A stretch of 64,000 nt of DNA from Cyclospora cayetanensis (Eukaryota > Apicomplexa > Conoidasida > Eucoccidiorida > Eimeriidae). Under the pieces are notes generated by a model, which was not told the DNA's origin, searched no databases, and saw nothing but the letters and a program-made list of their open reading frames with translations. This document shows, piece by piece, positions 34,074-46,105 of this stretch. The stretch covers positions 1 to 64,000 of the forward strand of contig NW_020312132.1 of NCBI RefSeq assembly GCF_002999335.1, in the 5' to 3' direction. The position numbers and the translations under genes were made by a program. Numbering within the stretch: position 1 is the first letter of the stretch; every line of letters begins with the position of its first letter.

Positions 34074-35639
34074 ATGCAGGCATGCACGGTTGGCGCATTA
34101 GTGGTAGTGTGTGTCGTGTTGTGGCCGATGGCAGGAAATGCGGGGCTGATATTTCAAAAGAATGGCTCTGATGTGCTTGACACTTCTGCTGCTCCAGTCC
34201 CGCAGGGCCTTCCCTGTAAGGAAGCACACGCTCGTACCAAGCGTTGTTCGCATGCTTCTTCAGGTCAGCGCACGCTGGTTGCTTTCGCAGCGCTCTTTAC
34301 CGTGTCTGTAGTTGTTCTCCTAGTCACAAAGTGTTACAATGCACTCAACGGGGACTACATATCACGAGGAGGCGCTAAGCAACGAAGTCTTTCAAATGGA
34401 GGCTATGAGTACTGTGTGGGGGACGCCAACGAAAGCAGTTCATACGACAGAAGTAGTGACTACTCATTACTCAACGATGTAGCACAGCAGCGCGATCTCC
34501 TTCAACTTGATATGCCAGATATGTTGAGTCTCTCACAATCGGAGGGCGCACGTATCAGTGTTGCACTTGGGATCGTGTGCATTGCCATCGCAGCAGATGA
34601 GAGCTTGAAGATCTTAGTGGAGGGGATGAAGGGGCAAGCAGATATCAGCCACAGGTTATTCGATAAAATATCTGGTGTCAGAGGTTCTGTAAATCAGCGA
34701 GTTGCGACACTGCGATCGGCATTTCGGGCGGGGAAAAAGCGTCTGGAGGTCGCTTTGGCGAAATATGAAGAACACAAGAAAGTCCTATACTCATTGGCAT
34801 ATGATCCAAATCAGAAAAAGCTCGCGGCTTTCTTGATGCTTAATGCTCTGGCTAGTGGTAGAAAGCTGAGTGACACAGCAGCAAAAGGGTTGGCTGCAGC
34901 TGAGCGAGTCCTTTACCCAGAGAAGCGGTTTTCATTTCGGATGAGCGACTACCAGAGCCTCTTGCTACATATACTAGCGCATGAGAAGTTAAATAAACTG
35001 GAAAATTGGGTTTCCACTCTGTCGCGCAGTAAAAATAGTGGTATGGGGGCACAGGAGCGTGCAGCCCTAGCGGATCAAGCGCTGGAAGCTATTGAGGATA
35101 CTGCATTATTGCTTCTCCCGTTGAGAGCTCTCGGCGAAAAATACTACTCTGAAATGCTAAGAAAACCGCTTGGGGAATTGGACTCATTGATGGGCGAAAT
35201 TTCAGCGGATATCCCAGCAAAGGACAGTATGCTTGGAAGTGAAGCTCAACAGAAGACAATTGGTGGACCCTCACGGCGCCTTATTCCCAATTCAGTGAAA
35301 CCTTTTGGGAGCCTCAATGAAGTCGAGAATATCTCCAAAAACTTGTTAGCTAGCATGGCGTTCTTGCTTGACTATATAAAGAAAGGTGGCCAAGGATCGG
35401 GGAACCTTGATGAGATTATTGAAGCTGGCAGGGCTCACTATTTTCTATTGGATGCCTCGCTTCCATCGATGAACGCCAACCAACGGCTACATTCTGAATA
35501 CAAAAAAATGTCGGAAGCCTACCGTCAGGCTCTGGAAGCTTTGTCTGATCTGGTACCTTGGGCGTACTGGGAGCCATTGCAAAGTGGCGAATACTACAAT
35601 AGTGAGCACAACGAAAGCCAGAAGTTGTCTGAGGTCTAG
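34074..35639 (+). CDS. Putative secreted/membrane helical protein, paralogue A
   Basis: Single-exon frame of 521 residues from ATG 34074. Residues 5-23 (TVGALVVVCVVLWPMAGNA) form a good signal peptide or signal anchor. A second hydrophobic helix spans about 67-85 (TLVAFAALFTVSVVVLLVTK), and the rest is a mostly helical, charged region of about 430 residues without low-complexity runs. The closest relative in the window is paralogue B (57649-59139): the first 90 residues are nearly conserved, and later anchors include YEEHKK-LYSLAY, GLAAAERV and a KTIGGP-RRLIP block near the end of the helical region. No catalytic motif is visible. Coccidia have several lineage-specific families of surface or secreted proteins, and this could be one of them, but I cannot name it. 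The start is supported by the signal peptide and its conservation in B. Confidence 0.75.
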   Translation: MQACTVGALVVVCVVLWPMAGNAGLIFQKNGSDVLDTSAAPVPQGLPCKEAHARTKRCSHASSGQRTLVAFAALFTVSVVVLLVTKCYNALNGDYISRGGAKQRSLSNGGYEYCVGDANESSSYDRSSDYSLLNDVAQQRDLLQLDMPDMLSLSQSEGARISVALGIVCIAIAADESLKILVEGMKGQADISHRLFDKISGVRGSVNQRVATLRSAFRAGKKRLEVALAKYEEHKKVLYSLAYDPNQKKLAAFLMLNALASGRKLSDTAAKGLAAAERVLYPEKRFSFRMSDYQSLLLHILAHEKLNKLENWVSTLSRSKNSGMGAQERAALADQALEAIEDTALLLLPLRALGEKYYSEMLRKPLGELDSLMGEISADIPAKDSMLGSEAQQKTIGGPSRRLIPNSVKPFGSLNEVENISKNLLASMAFLLDYIKKGGQGSGNLDEIIEAGRAHYFLLDASLPSMNANQRLHSEYKKMSEAYRQALEALSDLVPWAYWEPLQSGEYYNSEHNESQKLSEV

Positions 35640-38600
35640 CACAAGACTGTCTTACATCCGTAGCTTTATCAGGAAAGCTGTGCGTGAGCATTATTATTCC
35701 CAACGTCTTCGTGGTTCAATCCCTACAGCGGCACAAGTTTGCAACAGACATAGGCCCTCCCACCTCACAACCTTTGGCAACAACACCTATCGCCTGTAAA
35801 TCTCATACAGGCAGCTCTGGAATTTCAAGCCTGGAGATTTTAACGGCGTTCAGCAATACGTGAACATCTCGCTGCCAGAGAGTCACAGCAAATTGTGCTC
35901 AGAGTCACAGCGAATCGTGCTCTACAGCCTACAACGAACATCAGCCGGTCCATGGCTGGCCGAAATGAACGAAGAATGAGTTGGCTGAACTTTCGAGCCT
36001 AGAAAACTTCAACGACCATAAGTGTTTGGCCAGCTGGAGCGAGATATTCCTGGAGCAGCGACACGATGCCTTTCTCGGTACTGCACACTGGTTGGATTCT
36101 AGAAGGACCGGTCCTATTGCAGCAGGGCTCTAACGTGTCCTGTATACTATGTAAATTCGACGTGAGTGGGATTTGCTTGTCAGAATAATGTAATCCGATT
36201 GCAATTAAGGTTTTACAGCCTCGTTCGAGACAACGCTACGGGAGCGTGTACGACTTTGACAAGTGTTTACAGCCATTTGAAGCTAAATTCTATACATCCA
36301 TTATCGAAGTTGGTGTGACCACATTCAAAAATTTCCCTGGCGTGATATAATGAGCGCAGTATTAGGGGCTAGTGGATTTGCATTATGAACAATGCGAGCA
36401 TCTGTAGAACTTGAAAGGTCATACAGCTCGTGCACTGTACCGAGTAAACTTTAGCCCCCGGAACCGCCCAGTACAGGAATAGGAGCATTCCAGGAGGATA
36501 TTGTATTGTGCAAGGATACGGCATTTCCAATACACATATTGACGCGATGCTGACTGTACTACACGTGTAATCTTCGTGGCATGTTTGCCCTTGGATTTTT
36601 AAAGAAACCTCGCTGGAATGTATCCCTATAGAATGCATCAAGAAGGACGCTGCCAGTAGAGAGTGCATCATGGCAAAGACACTGCTATAAACAGGCGAGG
36701 CAATAGAAGGTACGTCACTGGTGATATTTGCTTAACAGGCATTTGGGTTTGAGTAACGGATACGGCGGAGGCAGCCAGTAAGGCTTTGTGAGACAGGAAA
36801 GCTTTGTGCGTTTGTACAGAAGCGCAGGCAAAAGGGCTGGATATCGAATACGGTCTTGAAGAAGATCACAGACGCGGCAGGGGGTAGTTGAGACAAACAT
36901 CGAAGGCGACAAAAAGAAGATTTTGCTGACCTTCCCAAAACGCTATGCTGCATTAACTGCAGTGCATTTCTGAGGCCCTACCCAAGGAGATACCTAAATC
37001 CTTGAGCCCAATACAAACCAGAAGGTCGCTCCCCCTTTCGCTCCCTGGCCTAGACCCTCATGGCTCAGGTAAGAGAGGAGAGGAACAACTAGAGTACCGT
37101 CGCTGCAACCGCGAAAAGCTCTGAACGCTGACAACTACTTTCTACGTAGCATCAGGCGCACATGCAGACAAGATTGCGTCTTCTTGTATCGGGCTACTAC
37201 GTCGCACGAAGCAGAATACATGAACAGACAAAAAACGTCAGTCAATTCTTGACAAAATCTTGGATAATTATAGCGTATGGAGTAAATTTTGTATCAGAAA
37301 ATGGCTAATTGTTGCTAATCGTGCTGTTGGGGAGCTCTTTCAGGCGAGAAACTCAATTATCTGTTCGAATCCGAGTTGTAGGTGGACCCGAAAGGATCTA
37401 GGTAGACCTCTAGTGGCAGGCTACAAATAATGCTAGTCTACTCTTAAACAAAATGTGTCCTGATGGCCTCCATACTACAGTAACTGGTCTGCCGTATGGA
37501 GCGAACCAAGGAACTGTGCGGCAGTTCTGTCTACTCGAGTTATGTATGAAGCAAGTTTCCTGTGGCACTTACAGTATGAAGAAACAGCATTTTTATTGCG
37601 CGTTTTACGAAGGAGGCATACTAACTGAGAATGCGTCTCTGTTCGTGTTTCTTGTGCATGTGCTTGAATGAGTTGAGAACATGTTATGTGTGCAAATGAT
37701 TAAAATGCCCAGATGACATGAAAGTGCGCTCCCCTTAGCCGGCCCCCTTCTCCACTCAGGAAGAAACTTATTAGGGTGATGATAGGGGTAAGGAGCGGCG
37801 GGAGCTCATGGACGCGAACTCTCCTATCAATGATCTCTAGTCTTATGATAGGGCATGGGGCTAAAGATCTACCTATGGGGCCTTAGGAGACGTGTGACGA
37901 CTGCCAAGCTCTAATTTTACACACGAATAACAAATTCAGTGTCGTGGCCGCTTTGGCGAGTACTGAGAAAGGTATTTTCATTGAATTCCCAGATTATGCC
38001 TGGGCACCGCCAAAAAGGTTATTTAACGACAGCCTTAGCATTAATTCACAAGGCTTTAGGGGAGCTGGAGATTACTACACCAGGCAAGTGATGAAGAAGC
38101 TACATGTCCATTCATTGCGAGCGCAACAATGAACGAAGAAGAGATGAAAATGAGAAAGCTGGAGGGGCGCAAGGAATCATAAAGAGCATCATTAGGACCA
38201 AATATCCTATAGAAAAATAATCAAATGGAATGAATTCAAAATCGAACACAAAGGGGCGCCCCATGAAGCTATTCTCTCTGCTGTGCACAGCCACCTAATA
38301 AAAAGAAAACAATCGGAAGCACAAATAACTGCGAAACCATGACTAGACTTTTCTTAGAGGATTAAATACCATTTTAGATATTTACAGGAAGCATTGGCAG
38401 ATGCAGAGACAGCGTAGAGCAGTAGACACTCACGAGCAAAACTTGCTGCAAATGAAATACTTCGGAGTTCCGAAGTCATAAGCTCTAGACTGGCACTCGA
38501 AGGGCCCACAGTAAATAGTACGCAAATAAAGGATCCAGCAAGCAATACTTCAGCTGAACTTTAAGAAAGTGAGATATGCAATGAAAGCGAAGAGCTGACT

Positions 38601-38990
38601 CTATACCCCCCGGACTGGGGAGTGTGGGCAGGCATCCATCGTCGGGTTAACGTGCACCAACCGGCAACCACTAACATTTCGATGAAACAGTCAGCAATCC
38701 AAATCAAGCCGTTATTAGAGAACAAGCGACAGAGAATCAGAGTGTAAGTACCTCCGCAACAAGAAGCACAAACGAGACGCATGCAACACCACAGCCGCGC
38801 ACTTGGTTGACGAAACAACAGGTACCTACCCTTACACCAAGAGGGATGCCGTTGCCGTTATGTGGTCCCTAAGAGTCCCTTCTGTCCACCTCCTTCCTTC
38901 TCTACATCCGATTCCTTTGCCGTTCTTCCGCCTTTGGCGGATCCGGAGAAGTAACAGACAGTTTTAGGACGCCTTGAGGAGGCGTGCAAT
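35640..38990. other. Gene-poor 3' flank, duplicated in part
   Basis: Up to about 37350 this is the 3' part of duplication copy A. A plus-strand stretch at about 35820-35980 (FKPGDFNGVQQYVN, later GPWLAEMNEE) faintly resembles a gag N-terminus. From 37350 to 38990 I see only short frames. Those at 37453-37671 and 37944-38132 have no motif and no good start context. Confidence 0.5.
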
Positions 38991-41190
38991 CTATTGTACA
39001 GCATCTTTGCGCGAGTCTGAAAGAAGCAGAGACTTAAGTTCTGTGGCAAGCTGCAGCAAAGCCGCTATATCCAAAGTGTTGGTTGAAACTGCGGGGGAAG
39101 AGGAGCCCTCTAAAGTCTCGTGCGATTGATATTTCTGCTGCAGCTGGTGGAGGAGCTGCTGCTGCTGAAGGAGCTGCTGCAGGCGTTGTGGTGGGTCCTG
39201 CTGGAAGTCGCTCGTGCATGTTTCGTGTGGCCAGACGGACTGAGCCGCATCCTGCACGGATGTTCTATCTTCCCGCCGTGCAGGATCTGTGCAACAGCTC
39301 CACTGCCCGCCGCTGCTGCAGGAGCCGTAGGACGCACAATCCCCTGTCTGCGCTCCCCTAGGGTCCATTGCATGCCAAAAAGCCATCCCGTCTCCCATCT
39401 TGGCCTTCTGTTCTGGCTGCTGCTTGTGATGCAGCAACTTGCTGAGAGAAGGCTTCCGTTCAGGTCGGGCGGCATCTCTTTCGCCCACGAAGTCTCTCCT
39501 ACCCAGCTGCAAGGCACGATGCCTATGGAGCAGCAGCTCAACCTCGCCATGGGCATGCGTGCACTTGTCAGCCTTCAGGCATTTACCGGAAAGGAAGGAT
39601 CGGCACATATTTGTCTTGTAGTGATTCGCTGTCTGGCGGAGCTCCTGGCTACAGTGCGCAAAGGAGCAGCTTTGCCCGCTCATGACTGCAGCGAACACAA
39701 GGATAAAGTAGCATACGACAGAGAGAACATAATACACATGCCAGATGGAAGCACAGAAGGAGACTGACAGATAGAAAGAGACACGAATAGGGGTAAAACT
39801 CAGAGAGCAATCGGGCGCGAAAAAAACGCACGGATCCACGAAGCGACCAGATGCTTGCTAGAAGCAAGCATCTGGATAGGAGCACTCAGGAGTCGCAAGA
39901 GCACATCACGCACAGACAAGAAACAGAAACCAGTGACACCGCGGAAGGGGGTGCAATGGCCTCAGTTCCCTCGTGTACTGGACAAAGCCCAAGAGGGGCC
40001 TCGAAAAATTGAGAGCGGTGCAACAAAAGGGAGATGAAAACAGCTAAGAATTAAGACAAAAAAAGGCAAGGCACGCAGTCATTCATTCTTCTATCCACAC
40101 CAACCATATACACGGTTTGATGAAAGGGAAGGCAGTAATACACACCCAGAATCAGCCGCTAGGAAGACACATGAACGTGAAGAGTGCGTCAGGTCAGTTT
40201 CACAGGGATAAAAGAGGGCGCACTCAGAAACAGGATTCAACAAGAAGACGAAGAGCACCAACAACACATCAGCCGAAGCATTTGAAAAAGGTCTCTGAAA
40301 GCCTTTTAAGGGTTGCCTCCTTTTGTTCAGGCATCTAGAGCCACCCATCTCGCGTCTCGCAGACACACACATGCCGCATGAAAGCCTTAAGCGCAACGTG
40401 AGAGCTGGTCTATCTCGATTAGAGCGAGTCTAAGCGTTTTGGATGCGCATCATAGCATACCTCTTTGGCAAATGCCTCCCGCTTTGACGTCGGGGCAAAT
40501 CATCGTTTTCGAGAGTGTGGGAGGGGGCCTGAGTTCTTCTCTCGAGTGCGCGAACGGGCAGGAAGTGCCATTTCTGCAGTAGCCCCTCTCCAGGTGCTTG
40601 CACAGCTGTGTTTTGTGGAATACGCGGCGTCTATCTGCCACTATCGTTGGCTCTAAAGGCACGAAGCTGAAGAGATCCGCGTAGTTCGACAACACAGCTG
40701 CTGGATTCCACAGCGCGGAGGAATAAAGGGGGCTCGCTGGCGAGATCTCTGTGAGAGATCCAAGTGGCGTTTCTGCAAGAGGCCTTTCGGGAGTACCTGA
40801 CGGAGCGTTCCTCCACGATGCTCCGGGAAAAGGGGCGGAAGGCGGTCCGGAGGGGGAAGGGGGGGGCACCTGAGCTGCGCTAAGCGGGGGGGCACTAATG
40901 CTCAGAAGGCTACCTGAAGGCGGCGTCATGGGGGGACTTAGAGGTGCTCGTTCTTGGTTTCCTGTAAGGGTAGGGCTTGCGCCTTGTGATCTCTCAATGC
41001 TGAGATGCTGCGAGGGGAAAGAAGACGCAGTTGAGAAGGAGGACAGGGAGGCGCACTCCTCCGCGAGCATATCTGCAGGTGAGCAAGCAAGTATTGGGGC
41101 AGTCGGCCTGCTCTTATGATGGCTGGAGTTTGGGGTGTAGCTGGCGAAGCGGGCGCCTGGATGAGGGGGGGCGGGAAAGGTCCACTCCAT
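38991..41190 (-). CDS. Three-finger CCCH zinc-finger protein
   Basis: Two exons, 40461-41190 and 38991-39685, join in phase (intron 39686-40460) to give 474 residues. Residues 1-185 are Pro/Ser-rich. Finger 1 is CKHLERGYCRNGTSCPFAH. Finger 2, split by the intron, runs from CPDVKAGGIC to CSFAH. Finger 3 is CRSFLSGKCLKADKCTHAH. Each is preceded or followed by the KT-x-x-C or x-E-L-R elements typical of tandem CCCH RNA-binding proteins, which control mRNA stability or translation. The C-terminal third has a Gln/Leu-rich helix. With the splice sites chosen, finger 2 has eight residues between its second and third Cys instead of the usual five, so an alternative junction may be used. The gene sits in a small CAG-bearing island within the gene-poor region. 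Confidence 0.8.
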
Positions 41191-43586
41191 TTGGGACTGA
41201 AGGAGAGGAGCAGGGAGCTTTGGGGACGGGGAATGGTATGGATGAAAAGGTGGTCTACTGGCAGAAATGACATTAAAAGGACTGGAGAGAGGAGGGGGGA
41301 GCGCTGGGAAAGTGCAGGCCCTATGCAGGGGGTAGGAGGCCCCTGTGGAAGGGGACTATCCGCGGAGGACGGAGATCATCGCCAAAAACAAGAGAAGAGC
41401 AACATGCGGCATAAGGTACTGTGGCTTTTGGGTGAGAAGGCAAAAAGCGGGGAGGGATGAAGGGCAGGAAGCGAAGAGAACACAGGAAGAGCAAAGGCAG
41501 AGGGAGAAGGCGAAAGGGTTGAGGCATAGAGGGCAGCGCATCAGGTCACCGACTGAAGAAATGCCGCACACAAAGGAAACATAATTTATAATACAATAGC
41601 CTCAGACACCGAGCACATATAAAGGGAAATATATTTGTGGTGGAGCAGGGTGCACTGGCTCTACGGGGGCGGCCGCACGATGGCAACTCGCGAAACTTCT
41701 GAATCGCTGTGGCGTGCAGGTAGGCCTCCAAAGAAATAGCCTTTTATTCAATCAAAACGCTGCGGTAATGCTTTGAAAATATGATAACTGACTGCTCAAG
41801 CACCCCAAGATCCTTAGTTTCCTTATCTTTGGGCCTACATCGGTGTGCAGTCGAGGGGCCACGAAGGTATCCCTCAGTGATGGGGTAGGCGAGGAAAGAG
41901 CTGAGAAATGCGCACGCATATACAGAAATCTTTGCTGCATGCTTGTAAAATGACTAATGGACTAGTCTCGCTTTGATTTTTTTCTCTAATAAGGCAACAG
42001 ACGGCTTCATTTCTTCTATCGAAACGGCCTTGATGTGCAGCCACAGTATTCAGCTTCATCTTTAGGTAAGGCGATGTTGAAAGAAATGGCAATGTCACTT
42101 TTTAGACCTCAATCTCGTAAAAAACTACTTTGTTCCGAAAAGAAGGACCGGAGGGGTCCCCAGGTGAATACACACCGTTGGGGGTAGTGCTGCCACCCAA
42201 TGAAATTAGCACACAAAACTGAGCAAGTATTCTTTGGCCTTCTGGTGACTAAACACCCTTCAAGGGGGGAAATAGCCACATGAGGCGAGTACAGCCAGCC
42301 ACAATTCATAAATTTCTTTCAGTTTAGTGTTTTTTGCATTCTGTCAATCGTAACTCCGCCAAAAAATCTGCAGCACAGCACAGAAAGCAGTCACTCCTGA
42401 GCCGTCATCTCTATTGACGTTCGCTGCAACTATTCATCAAAGGGAAGACAGAGCGCAGCGGATACAGCACCTGCTGTGTGCCTTATGGTAAATTCCGCAT
42501 TCGTAAATGTCGGGCACACGCCTGGTCTTGCTGTGGGCCCTACCTAAAGCGGTAGAATGCCAGCACATAGTCGTGGAGTGAAAGTACTTACGGAGATCGC
42601 TGGACGATGACACAGCAACATTTGCTTGTCTAGTGTTGCAGAGGGCCTCAGCGTGTGACAGGAGAATAGGTGAGTAGGGGTTGTAAATCAGAATAAAATA
42701 CAGCTGCCATTGTACACAAGGACACGATGCAAGCAACAAAAAATGCCGTATTGGCCGAATAAGAATCACCGAACAGCACTGCCAAAAGGGGCTTATGAGT
42801 ACAAAAGAAAAGATGTAGGGAAATCAAATTTGTGCTAACAGTACAACCAGAGCATACAAAGGAAAACAACCAAGGGAGAACTCGACATGCGAAGCTGGTA
42901 TATCATATAGACGAAGCACAGGAATTACGAGAAAGAAACACATGCACGTGTATGCATACTTTTGAATGGGAGGACGTGTAATGGTCCATCCGTTGTCTCT
43001 GTAGGTAAAAGGTTAACTCTGCATGCATGACAAATATACTAGGAAGCTAGTGAGGGCAATTTCGAGGAAGTGCCATCCTGCACTGCCCCCCTCTCACGAT
43101 GCCGAGATATCGGAAGAGCAACATAGAGTGTGTGCATAGCTAGAGCCTTCAAACACTCCTGGTAGCCACAGCTTGTTGCATATTGCACCTGCGGCCAACG
43201 CACACAACAGAGCGTCTTCTTGTATCGACAACAGTAATATGGAAGAAGGAAAATGTGTGGGTAGTCAGAACACGTAGTCAAGTGACTGCTAATTTATTTA
43301 TTAAATATAATCAGTGTAGACGAGAATGGTCAACTGTAAGCAGTCTGCTGCATCTAGTGTCTTTCTCGGCGGTCCGTAATAATATATTTTGGAACATCTA
43401 CACCCCCATGTATAGTCTCCGTTCCACAGGAATCTCTTGTCTGATCGACAAAGCCGGTGAAAAAGATGAGTAGTTTTGGAGCTTTGAATGGAGCCATCTT
43501 TTACTTCTTTGGCATCTCCAACTTTGGGGGAGAGCTATTGGGCAAGAATAAGAGTTCATTTGTGAGAGAACCACAATGCTCCTGGT
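41191..43586. other. Gene-poor stretch
   Basis: 5' flank of the CCCH gene, GA-rich near 41290-41530, then AT-rich DNA with only short frames. Bases 43190-43586 are related to 51200-51596. The shared motif GCGTCTTCTTGTATCG occurs at 43212. Confidence 0.5.
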
Positions 43587-45016
43587 CACATGGTCTCAAA
43601 CTCGTTCCACTAGTGACCCCTCGCTGCAGCTCGCTCTGCCTGCATATCCACTAGAACCCAACTCTCCACGCTTAAGGCGCACAGCTGACCTCCACATATC
43701 GAAATTTTATGCTTTTATCTCTTAAGCTTTGCTCCCAAATGCGTTTGTACTAGTCAGCTGTTCTCCTGATCCGTCCACTGCTTCGTGTGACTGCTTACTG
43801 TGGACCACCAGATCCAAGCCCAGATGTGCCAGGTCATCCGCATTGTGAAGCAGGGAAGGGAGAGAGCAATGGGTAGACGAATGCACTACTATACTGCAAA
43901 CCCACTTGAAGCAAAACCGAAATCAAGCCGAGGCAACCTGTAGGAGTGAGAAGTCATAAATCGTTGCATAAAAGTGACTGGTGCTCCGTGTCTGTCCATC
44001 TACCTCATTCGCAGCGGTCAGATTATGGATCAATAAACAGGCCAAGGCATGCAACAATGCACTTACGGAATGCGAATTTTGAGCCCTAATGATGCTTACA
44101 AGAGATCGGTAGAGCTTCAGGAAATTGGTGAGGAAGAATAAGTGCTCACCTCCCTGAGCCGTGACGCAGCCGGCGAAAGGGATGAAATGAGCATTTTTGC
44201 TGAGTCTGTCAAGACTGATTCAGATGCTATCCTGGCACTGAGTTTCCGACGTCCAACAGTGCAGGATAGAGGTGGATTAGTCCGAATCCGTCCAGCAGCC
44301 AGAAAGCTTTGCAAAAGACCGCTTTAGGACAGTTACTTGGTTTCAGCTGTTCACGATCTGAGCGTGACGGTGCGTACTGCTAGGCCGCAAGACGCATCCT
44401 GAGCCAGCAGAAGAACGCTGAGAGCTCTTCTATTGTACTATCAATCCTCCCGCGATTAAAAAAATTACACGGTCACGTGCTTTGCGCAGACCGATGCTGT
44501 GGAGCGAAGTAGGATTGTACAAGCGACAGAGGCGGCGCTGTGTTTGAACCGTAGCAGGCCATGCTTAACGATTAGTACTTCACAGCTTAGCCAAGATGGA
44601 TTTTGGGAATAGCAGCGGCTGCATTGGCGTCAAAAGCACAGGACTTGTGCAATTTCGACGGGAGCCGTGTATTGGTACAGGCAGGAGCGGGAGCGCTAAT
44701 CACTAGTGATCGCTGGGGCGTCGCGAGAGTGCGTCGGCTACCACACTGGGGTCGCCCTCAAATTACTTTGCATGCCGTCCTACTGCAGGAGACACCCAAG
44801 GCAGCGAACAACTCTAGAATTATCAAAGCCCTGAAGCTCTTCGTATTGTGCACAAAGGACTGACAGTCAATTAGGATAGTAGAGTGACGCTCACATGATT
44901 ACTGCCGGCATTTTTTGGTTGCACCACACTGCATACCGATTGCTGTGTCGCACTGGACATCGATGTTTGGTTTCAGTGAATTTGTGAGAATACGAAACAG
45001 CACTTTGGACAGCCCG
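43587..45016. repeat. 1.43-kb tract almost identical to 51597-53024
   Basis: By eye about 99% identical to the second copy: roughly 15 substitutions and one small indel near 44455. Identity starts abruptly at CACATGGTCTC and ends abruptly after GACAGCCCG. Sequence outside the tract is related on both sides but strongly diverged. Confidence 0.9.
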
Positions 45017-46105
45017 AACCCTGATGGAGAGAGTACGCATCACATGTTCTAGGTGTCTATGAATATATAAAAGGCACAGTGATCTCGGAAATATCCGGAA
45101 TGAAAATACGCAATCCAGCAGACCTTCGCAAAGTTTGTGCTGCTGCGCAGAAGTAACTGCCACGCCTTGAGTGCCTCAAGTTTTGCCAGAGCTGGCTTGA
45201 TGTGCACATCCAGAGTATGAAATCTTCGAAAGTGACCTTTTTGCGTCAAAATAATACTTGCGAGATTGCACGGATCAGTGGTTGTCCCTCAAAAGCTTTA
45301 TCGCACGTCGTGGGTGCTGTAGGTGCTTTTGAACACAGGATGAGTACCAGTATTGCGTCTATCAAACACCATCCACCAAGTCTGTTGTAGTGCTTCTTTA
45401 TCCCTGCTGATCCTCGGTTAAAGGCTCAATCGAATGCCGTGATATAGAGTCTGCTTCAAAAGCGATGATGTTGCAAGTTCAGTAAAATTCCCTAGTAAGG
45501 AACCAGCTGTGGAGATACATAGACACAATGCTCGGCCAAAATTGTCTTCTACTGCTCTGTTAAGGTGCCCTCATGGAAAGTTCAGCTTTTCTCGCCACTG
45601 CACCGCTAGAGCCCGTCCGGTTTTCCAAGTTCTTCGAATTTTCGTATCCGCTTGCACTTCCAAATGGACAGTAGGACCCCATTTCCCATTGTAGGAGCAG
45701 GTGAGTGACTAGTAGTCTGTGTGGAACTGCATAGGGACGCGGGTTTCCTCCGGCTTTGGTATCTGGTCCACCTTAAACTGGAGGCTAGGGCCACTTCACA
45801 TAGCCCCGAGACCCATAGATTCTAGATCCAAGAATTGGATCTTCCTTTTAATGTGCATGCGCAGGAGCTGCGCTCGTTGGCATCTGAAGTCTCAAGTGGT
45901 CCATTGCTTACTGATACCCCACCTGTCGGTTTGCTAATCGCTGCGTGTGTGCCCATCTTGTGATCACCTGGCATGACACTTGAGCTAGACCTGAGACAAA
46001 CCAATGTAAGAATAGCATTTCGTTTTTGTGGCAGTTTTGAAGCAATGCTCCATATTTCTCGATATACTTGTATATTGGTAGCTTTTCCGGCTTGAGCTTT
46101 TTCAC
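43587..46105 (-). mobile_element. Decayed Ty3/gypsy-like retroelement, copy 1
   Basis: Fragments appear in gag-pol order on the minus strand, with stops and frameshifts. The gag-like part is at 45908-46105 (KLPIYKYIEKYGALLQNCHK, then FVSGLAQVSCQVIT). The end of reverse transcriptase is at about 45060-45240 (PALAKLEALKAW, then a W-x-x-x-F/Y-x-x-x-Y-F-R block). Integrase is at about 43990-44225 (LDRLSKNAHFIPF and AANEVDGQTR, corresponding to the D-R-L-(S/T)-K-x-A-H-F-I-P and D-G-Q-T-E-R motifs). Integrase placed last fits Ty3/gypsy rather than Ty1/copia. I could not identify long terminal repeats. Chromovirus-type gypsy elements have been reported in Eimeria genomes. The copy is clearly dead. 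Confidence 0.75.

Larger units (their letters stand above)
32150..37350. repeat. Segmental duplication, copy A
   Basis: Collinear similarity to copy B (56010-61700) by eye. Landmarks are the CTCAGCG-GGGAAGCTACACC block (32180 and 56040), the GCGTTCGCGGATGCACGG repeat, an AATCGAAG block near 33220 and 56810, the gene leader, the gene, GAAGGACC followed by GCAGCAGGGCTCTAAC (36100 and 59840), and GCGTCTTCTTGTATCG (37176 and 61534). The copies have diverged by many substitutions and indels. Confidence 0.75.

Noticed and set aside
43190..43586. Candidate long terminal repeat for the retroelement
   Set aside because: Related stretches at 51.2-51.6 and 62.6-62.7 kb read as pol/protease-like protein on the minus strand and do not flank an element as direct repeats.
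44117..44314. 65-codon minus-strand frame, repeated identically at 52127-52324
   Set aside because: Lies in the retroelement tract in a different frame from the integrase motifs; duplication explains the identity, not coding.
44603..44863. 86-codon plus-strand frame conserved at 52611-52871
   Set aside because: Also inside the near-identical retroelement tract, antisense to pol; conservation reflects recent duplication or conversion.
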